The notes beneath the pieces were generated by a model. It was not told the origin of the DNA. It ran no database searches and worked only from the letters and a program-made list of their open reading frames with translations. Positions 24,402 through 28,824 of a DNA stretch of 28,824 nt are shown here, piece after piece. This DNA comes from Flavobacteriales bacterium. GTDB lineage: Bacteria; Bacteroidota; Bacteroidia; Flavobacteriales_D; Parvicellaceae. The position numbers and the translations under genes are program-made. The first letter of the stretch is position 1, and every line of letters begins with the position of its first letter. The DNA lies in the NCBI GenBank assembly GCA_026993705.1, contig JALWSJ010000064.1, forward strand, positions 1-28,824, given 5' to 3'.

Positions 24402-25640
24402 TTACAGCAAATAAATTAGACTAATACCCAATGACTTACCATAAACTTTATTGGTAATAAAACCAAGTAAGTTTCCGGTATTCAAACCAATATTTATTTT
24501 TTCTCCTCTTTTTTGAATAGTAGCCCCCCATTGTAAATTGGTGTAACCACCATAGCTTAAATAACTACTTAAATTATAATATTGTTTTATATTTATATTT
24601 CCCCCGGCATACAAAAAGACTTTATAACCTACTTGATTTTTATACCTGAATCCATAAATTAATTCTAGTTTTTTTCGGTAGGAAGGCACTTGATAAAAAT
24701 AGACTTCAAAAGGCAAAGAAGTATTTACCGTAGCCACACCACTTTGAATAGAAAGGGAATCTTTTAAAGAGGACATTTGAGCAGAAATGCTATCTCCAAT
24801 TTTTGCAATATCCCCAATTTCCACTCCCTTATATGTAAAAGGATGACCGCTTGATAAAACATAGGCACTTTTTTGTTGTACCCAACCTAAATTTTTCACC
24901 CCTATATTAATTCGTGATGAAGTTGCTACCCCTTTTTTTAATTGATAAGTATATTCAAAATCAATACCTATCCCCATGGCGTTGTTAGAGAATAAAGCAG
25001 TAGAACGAGAAGAATCAACAGAGGTATACCCTCCCATAAGCTCGACGTCTATGTGTTGTCCGCTTGAATCTGTTGTAACCTTTCCTTTTGTGATTTCTGC
25101 TTGCATACGGTTATTATAAGACAACAAAGATACACCGACTTTAATTTTATTTTTTTTGTTTAGCCCAAAAGAAATTTGATTAAAATCCCTTAAAAGAGCA
25201 CCGCTTTGTGTAAGTATTGCCTCTTTTCCTGCAAATGGTTTATTTCCGTAAAACATCAATTCATATAAATCTTTTGTAAATTGAATACCGGTTTGGTAAT
25301 GGTAAGATATTCCCACGTAGTAACCAAAATCCTTAAATAAAAAATTTTTAGTATCAGAATACATTAACTGAGAATTAAATTCTCCGCCAAGGTAATTTAC
25401 TCTTTTAGCCTTAGCCAATGCTTTATCTTTCATCGCCTTATCAACAAATCCACCTCGAAAAAATGTATGAGTCATTTGATTGTTGAAGATGGTAGAACCA
25501 TAGTAGCCCTCAGAAGATAAATGAATAATTTGATTGGAAGTATCATTTTGGGAAGCATACCAAAGATTCGTCCCTAATTGTTGTGCTTGCATTATTCCAA
25601 TAACCAAGATGAGTAAATATAGTAGAATTATTTTTTTCAT
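24402..25640 (-). CDS. Outer-membrane beta-barrel protein, DUF5723-like
   Basis: A 412-residue protein with a signal peptide (MKKIILLYLLILVIGIMQAQ) and many alternating amphipathic strands, ending in KSLGISLIYLL, a plausible barrel C-terminus. The N-terminal region (QLGTNLWYASQNDTSNQI) and the regular glycine-aromatic strands recall the DUF5723 outer-membrane family of Bacteroidota. That assignment is by overall pattern and is moderate only. The ATG overlaps the preceding lipoprotein stop by one base (TAATG), indicating tight coupling. The lipoprotein-barrel pair suggests a complex at the outer membrane. A PorP/SprF-type T9SS-associated barrel is the other possibility, but its hallmark sequences are not evident. 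Confidence 0.7.
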   Translation of the reverse strand: MKKIILLYLLILVIGIMQAQQLGTNLWYASQNDTSNQIIHLSSEGYYGSTIFNNQMTHTFFRGGFVDKAMKDKALAKAKRVNYLGGEFNSQLMYSDTKNFLFKDFGYYVGISYHYQTGIQFTKDLYELMFYGNKPFAGKEAILTQSGALLRDFNQISFGLNKKNKIKVGVSLLSYNNRMQAEITKGKVTTDSSGQHIDVELMGGYTSVDSSRSTALFSNNAMGIGIDFEYTYQLKKGVATSSRINIGVKNLGWVQQKSAYVLSSGHPFTYKGVEIGDIAKIGDSISAQMSSLKDSLSIQSGVATVNTSLPFEVYFYQVPSYRKKLELIYGFRYKNQVGYKVFLYAGGNINIKQYYNLSSYLSYGGYTNLQWGATIQKRGEKINIGLNTGNLLGFITNKVYGKSLGISLIYLL

Positions 25641-27208
25641 TAATCAATTTTGTTGGTATATGTAAAATCTGTAACAACAGAGAATTTTAAATGATAGTAA
25701 TCATATATCTTAATCGGAGTAGAAGCAGAAACCGGTGTGTTAAAAACAAGTCTCAACAATACTCGCCCATCATTTTTTAAGGCTTCAATGTCTGTATCAG
25801 TTAACGTAATTGTATGAGAACTATGGGTTGTATTCACTACTTTTTGAGTGCCATTATCCAAGGCTCCGGACTCTATTGTAGTATTAGAAGCCAATTCATT
25901 GCCTCCTGAGACTGGTTGAATAGATAATGTTGCACTCAAAGGAAAGCCGTTGTCTATTTCAATTTTTAATTTTCCTTCTACTACTTGTTTCAGTTTCTCT
26001 ATTGAAAGCGTTATTGTATCCAATAACGTAAGATTATTGGCTAAAAGCGACAGAGGCATATTGACTCCCATTTGAACTTTAAATGGAGAAGAACTATAAA
26101 TGAAATCATTATGTCCGGAGACATCTCCTAAAGGATTTAATTCTAAATCCATTGCGTAGCGTATGGAGTCCGGAATATTTTCCAGCCACGGTTCTATATT
26201 GGAATTGGAAGAAGTAATAGAAGTGTTAAAAACAGTAGGAATAACCGTATTCCCGGATAAACCGGCTCTGCTAATGTTAGTAAGGTTACCAATTAAATTA
26301 TGTATTAATCCAACTTCGTTTGTTCCCCTAATGGAAGTCATCTCATTAATAGTAAAAGAAGCATCAGCACCTATTCCGTTTATGATTTTAAAATCAATAT
26401 TTACCTGTTCTACGTCTATAACGCCGGAAATAAAATGGTGAAGTGCTTTTATGGCAGAAGTTTCGGAAGGAACAGAAATTACTCTATTTCCAAAATATCC
26501 TTTTGCATACTCAACCTTTAATCCCGTAAGTGTATTTTCGGTATGAACTGTGTCTTGGTTATTTATCAGCACACTTGTAGGATTGTTTGGAGACAAAGTC
26601 ATCTCTACATTTGTACTTAATCTATTATAACTAACACCATTAGCTCCCGTCAAATCAATTCGATAATTTGCTAAGGAGAAAGAACCGGACAAAACAGCAT
26701 TTGAACTACCCGAAGGCGGAACGGTCAATTCTTTGGAAAAAGGATTGCCTTGTGCATCGAAAGCATTATTTATTTTGTAGGTATAAATAATTTCAGCATC
26801 TATATTACTGCTTATTGTGTAGTTTATATTTCCTTCTTTTATAATAACTTCCGTTAGCTCTATATCGTCTATATCCAAATTAACATCATTGGTTTGCGTA
26901 ACAAAAGTTTGCCCCGGATTAAATGTAATTCCGGCTGAAAAAGGTACGAGATGGTTTTCTTTTATAGTTGTATCAGGAATAGATACAATTGAATCAAAAT
27001 TTAGAGAATAGAGCGTTGATGTAAAATTTAACTGAATACTACTGTCAGTGTTGGCTGTCCATAAAGAGTCATTAATGATATTCTTAATAGTAAGGTCGCC
27101 ATAAACCACAGGGGCAAGAACATCAACATTCCACCGCAAGCTGTCTTTTTTTTTGCAGGACAATAATAAAAGTCCTAAAATCAATATTATAAACGTATTC
27201 TTCTTCAT
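25640..27208 (-). CDS. Unrecognised lipoprotein, first gene of the envelope operon
   Basis: A 522-residue lipoprotein with signal MKKNTFIILILGLLLLSC and lipid attachment at Cys18, followed by KKKDS. The rest is Thr, Ser, Asn and Ile rich, appears entirely beta, and has no membrane segment or sorting domain. It shows features of repeated beta-sandwich domains, such as LTVPPSGSSNAVLSGSFSL, but I cannot name a family. It may be surface exposed: basic then acidic residues follow the Cys, but the export signal is not a clear match to known ones. It is the promoter-proximal gene, one base overlapping the DUF5723-like barrel gene. From memory, such lipoproteins often neighbour DUF5723-like barrels in Bacteroidota, but no function is established that I know of. 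Confidence 0.82.
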   Translation of the reverse strand: MKKNTFIILILGLLLLSCKKKDSLRWNVDVLAPVVYGDLTIKNIINDSLWTANTDSSIQLNFTSTLYSLNFDSIVSIPDTTIKENHLVPFSAGITFNPGQTFVTQTNDVNLDIDDIELTEVIIKEGNINYTISSNIDAEIIYTYKINNAFDAQGNPFSKELTVPPSGSSNAVLSGSFSLANYRIDLTGANGVSYNRLSTNVEMTLSPNNPTSVLINNQDTVHTENTLTGLKVEYAKGYFGNRVISVPSETSAIKALHHFISGVIDVEQVNIDFKIINGIGADASFTINEMTSIRGTNEVGLIHNLIGNLTNISRAGLSGNTVIPTVFNTSITSSNSNIEPWLENIPDSIRYAMDLELNPLGDVSGHNDFIYSSSPFKVQMGVNMPLSLLANNLTLLDTITLSIEKLKQVVEGKLKIEIDNGFPLSATLSIQPVSGGNELASNTTIESGALDNGTQKVVNTTHSSHTITLTDTDIEALKNDGRVLLRLVFNTPVSASTPIKIYDYYHLKFSVVTDFTYTNKID

Positions 27209-27216
27209 AGATAATA

Positions 27217-27224
27217 CGAAAATA
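27217..27224 (-). promoter_or_regulatory. Candidate promoter box (TATTTTCG) before the envelope operon
   Basis: On the minus strand TATTTTCG matches seven of eight positions of TAnnTTTG and ends eight bases before the ATG at 27208. It lies in the 84-bp AT-rich gap behind tatD. A short or absent leader would result. No clear -33 element. Confidence 0.3.
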
Positions 27225-27292
27225 TGTATTTTATATCACTTTATGATATATATTAAATAAAATATGATGTTTACCTTTTTAAGAAAACATTT

Positions 27293-28066
27293 CTAAATTC
27301 CAAACAACTCCTTAGCATTCTTCGTGGTAATATCAGCTATTTCGGGAAGGGTGCAGTTGTAAATATCGGCTAATTTATCTCCTATCAGCGGAAGATATTC
27401 ACCTGAATTTCGTTTTCCTCGATGTGGGGTTGGTGCCAAATACGGTGCATCTGTTTCAAGGATTATATGCTTTAAATCTACATTTTTCAACACTTTACTC
27501 AAGGTACTGTTTTTAAACGTTACTACTCCGCCTATACCTAGCTTAAAACCGCCGTAAGAAAGTATCTTTTCGGCGTGTTGTTCATTTCCTGTAAAACAGT
27601 GAAAAACACCTCTTAACTTTGGGTGATTGATTTCATCTAATACTTCAAAGATTTCATCAAAGGCTTCTCTTGCGTGTATTACGATAGGTAAATCCAATTC
27701 TTTTGCCCAATCGGCTTGAATTTTAAAGGCTTCGATTTGCTCTGGTAATGTTGTTTTATCCCAATATAAATCAATTCCGATTTCGCCAACGGCTATAAAT
27801 TTTCGTGAACCAAACAGGTGTTTTTTGGCATTTTCTAACTCGAAATCGATGGTTTCCTTGTTAATAGAGCTCGGATGAACCCCCATCATTGGATAAAAGA
27901 TGTCGGGATATGCATCCGTCAACTGTAGAAGAGCTTCAGTTGTTTCGGAATCGATGGAGGGTAACAACATTTTTTGTACATCGTTTGCTATACATTTTTG
28001 TATAACCTCATCTCTGTCTTCGTCAAATTTTGAAACGTAGAGGTGCGTGTGTGTATCTATTAACAT
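27293..28066 (-). CDS. TatD-family metal-dependent hydrolase/deoxyribonuclease
   Basis: A 257-residue cytoplasmic TIM-barrel enzyme of typical family length. All metal-ligand landmarks are present: DTHTHLY (His6 and His8), GEIGIDLYWD (Glu95), PIVIHAREAF (His131), FHCFTG (His156) and LETDAPYLAP (Asp206). TatD proteins act as 3'-5' DNA or RNA exonucleases and in DNA damage or apoptosis-like DNA processing; YcfH/YjjV-type paralogues are less well defined, so I give no symbol. It follows the cvpA-like gene by 6 bp and is probably co-transcribed with it. An 84-bp gap separates it from the envelope operon downstream. Confidence 0.95.
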   Translation of the reverse strand: MLIDTHTHLYVSKFDEDRDEVIQKCIANDVQKMLLPSIDSETTEALLQLTDAYPDIFYPMMGVHPSSINKETIDFELENAKKHLFGSRKFIAVGEIGIDLYWDKTTLPEQIEAFKIQADWAKELDLPIVIHAREAFDEIFEVLDEINHPKLRGVFHCFTGNEQHAEKILSYGGFKLGIGGVVTFKNSTLSKVLKNVDLKHIILETDAPYLAPTPHRGKRNSGEYLPLIGDKLADIYNCTLPEIADITTKNAKELFGI

Positions 28067-28072
28067 AATCGT

Positions 28073-28636
28073 TTAGTCAGATTGAGTTTGGCTTTCTATT
28101 GCTTTGTGCAAAATTAATGAATCTACATTAACTTGCGGTATATTTACCTTTCCAAAGAGAGAACTATCTTGTAAGGCGGGGATTACTGTTTGCGAAAATT
28201 GTGCTAAGGGGTAATACAGCACTGATTCGTCTTTGGTTTGTTGTGAAATTAAATTGAATTTTTTGTCGTAAGCATCTACTATCAAAAAAAGAACACCTAG
28301 GATTAAAAGTGCTTTTAAAATACCGAATCCTGCTCCAGCTATTTTATTGACAAATTTTAATTGTATAACGTTTACGATTTTTTCTAAGAACTTACCAATA
28401 GCAAAAACTCCTGCAACAATGCCAATAAAAGTTAATGAAAAGGAAAGTAAAGGTATGTATTTGTCGTCAACTCTTCCTGTTATCCATTCGGCGGTTATTG
28501 AGGAAAGATGCACCGCTCCCCAAATACCCAAAGCTAAGGCAATAATGCTACTGATTTCTATTATAAACCCTTTGCGAAATCCTTTAAAACCTGCCCAACC
28601 TAAGGATAGTGCTAGTATGGTGTCGATATAGCTCAT
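28073..28636 (-). CDS. CvpA-family inner-membrane protein
   Basis: A 187-residue protein with four hydrophobic helices (about 5-25, 26-46, 63-87 and 102-122) and a soluble C-terminal tail. The family N-terminus is clear: YIDTILALSLGWAGFKGFRKGFI, with the glycine-rich first helix and Lys-Gly turn. CvpA proteins are linked to colicin V production and envelope stress phenotypes in proteobacteria, but the molecular role is uncertain. The ATG at 28636 is preceded seven bases upstream by TAACTTGC. An IS30-family element begins only about 65 bases upstream, so its promoter region is short or altered. The tatD gene follows within 6 bp. Confidence 0.85.
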   Translation of the reverse strand: MSYIDTILALSLGWAGFKGFRKGFIIEISSIIALALGIWGAVHLSSITAEWITGRVDDKYIPLLSFSLTFIGIVAGVFAIGKFLEKIVNVIQLKFVNKIAGAGFGILKALLILGVLFLIVDAYDKKFNLISQQTKDESVLYYPLAQFSQTVIPALQDSSLFGKVNIPQVNVDSLILHKAIESQTQSD

Positions 28637-28642
28637 AATTGG

Positions 28643-28650
28643 GCAAGTTA
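28643..28650 (-). promoter_or_regulatory. Candidate promoter box TAACTTGC before the cvpA-like gene
   Basis: The octamer is identical to the one before the giant T9SS gene (20256-20263) and lies six bases before the start codon. It resembles TAnnTTTG at six of eight positions. Confidence 0.3.
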
Positions 28651-28699
28651 ATTGTTTTATTCCTTATTTCTGTTTATATCTTGAGAAACTTTTAACACG

Positions 28700-28824
28700 T
28701 AGATTCAACAACTAAGTGCAAGTTTTTTCCATTCTACGAATATACTGATAAAAAACCTGTTTTGGAGTTTTGAACCCTAATTTTTTCCTAGGTCTATTGT
28801 TCAACTTTTCAACAGCTTCCAAAA
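28700..28824 (-). mobile_element. Right-edge fragment of an IS30-family insertion sequence
   Basis: The window cuts into an insertion sequence whose transposase ends at 28712. The sequence just outside the stop, from about 28700 (GTAGATTCAACAACTAAGTG), probably contains its terminal inverted repeat, by resemblance to other Bacteroidota IS30 ends as I remember them. The other end and any target duplication lie outside the window. Confidence 0.65.
28712..28824 (-). CDS. IS30-family transposase, C-terminal end only
   Basis: Reading the minus strand, the last 36 codons before a TAG stop (28712-28714) contain LNNRPRKKLGFKTPKQVF, followed by YQYIRRMEKTCT. The NNRPRKxLGxxTPxxVF block is the hallmark C-terminal sequence of IS30-family DDE transposases. 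The rest of the protein, including the catalytic acidic triad, is outside the window, so completeness cannot be judged. Confidence 0.88.
   Translation of the reverse strand, partial: LEAVEKLNNRPRKKLGFKTPKQVFYQYIRRMEKTCT

Overview
The window looks like a chromosomal segment of a Bacteroidota bacterium, probably from Flavobacteriales or a close relative. The DNA is AT-rich, roughly one third G+C by eye. It encodes type IX secretion (T9SS) sorting domains of type A and type B, a Porin_10-type outer-membrane barrel, a DUF3467 protein and a Bacteroidota-style long PurF. It also has an Lnb-type lipoprotein acyltransferase with a DUF4105 domain, and promoter boxes resembling the Bacteroidota TAnnTTTG element. 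No rRNA, tRNA, CRISPR array or prophage was seen.

Layout. (1) 1-4966, plus strand: an undecaprenyl-phosphate sugar transferase, a DUF3467 protein, a putative porin that probably starts at TTG, and an unrecognised lipoprotein 4 bp behind it. (2) 4967-5518: a 552-bp gap with a REP-like double hairpin and a candidate promoter. (3) 5519-11993, plus strand: three tightly packed genes for an OmpA/TPR/PD40/PKD protein, an unrecognised exported protein, and a transmembrane sensor with a two-component-regulator-type propeller, a Y_Y_Y domain and a SpoIIE phosphatase. (4) 12041-14931, plus strand: a one-domain degenerate DEAD-box protein, a 371-bp gap with a 151-bp inverted-repeat element, and a long amidophosphoribosyltransferase. 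(5) 15015-27208, minus strand, reading right to left: lipoprotein, outer-membrane barrel, T9SS type A protein, PIG-V-like mannosyltransferase, Lnb-like enzyme, then a 191-bp gap and a 1745-residue adhesin-like T9SS type B protein. (6) 27293-28636, minus strand: cvpA-like then tatD. (7) The right edge cuts into an IS30-family transposase.

Almost everything here concerns the cell envelope: glycan priming, outer-membrane barrels, lipoproteins and their N-acylation, T9SS cargo, and an envelope-anchored signalling phosphatase. The two units most worth attention are the OmpA-unknown-SpoIIE operon (5519-11993) and the lipoprotein-barrel-T9SS-mannosyltransferase-Lnb operon (20444-27208). Two intergenic repeat families are also present. 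I found no defence system or obviously new machine. The novelty candidates are unrecognised exported proteins in conserved-looking contexts, a pseudo-helicase and the repeat elements.
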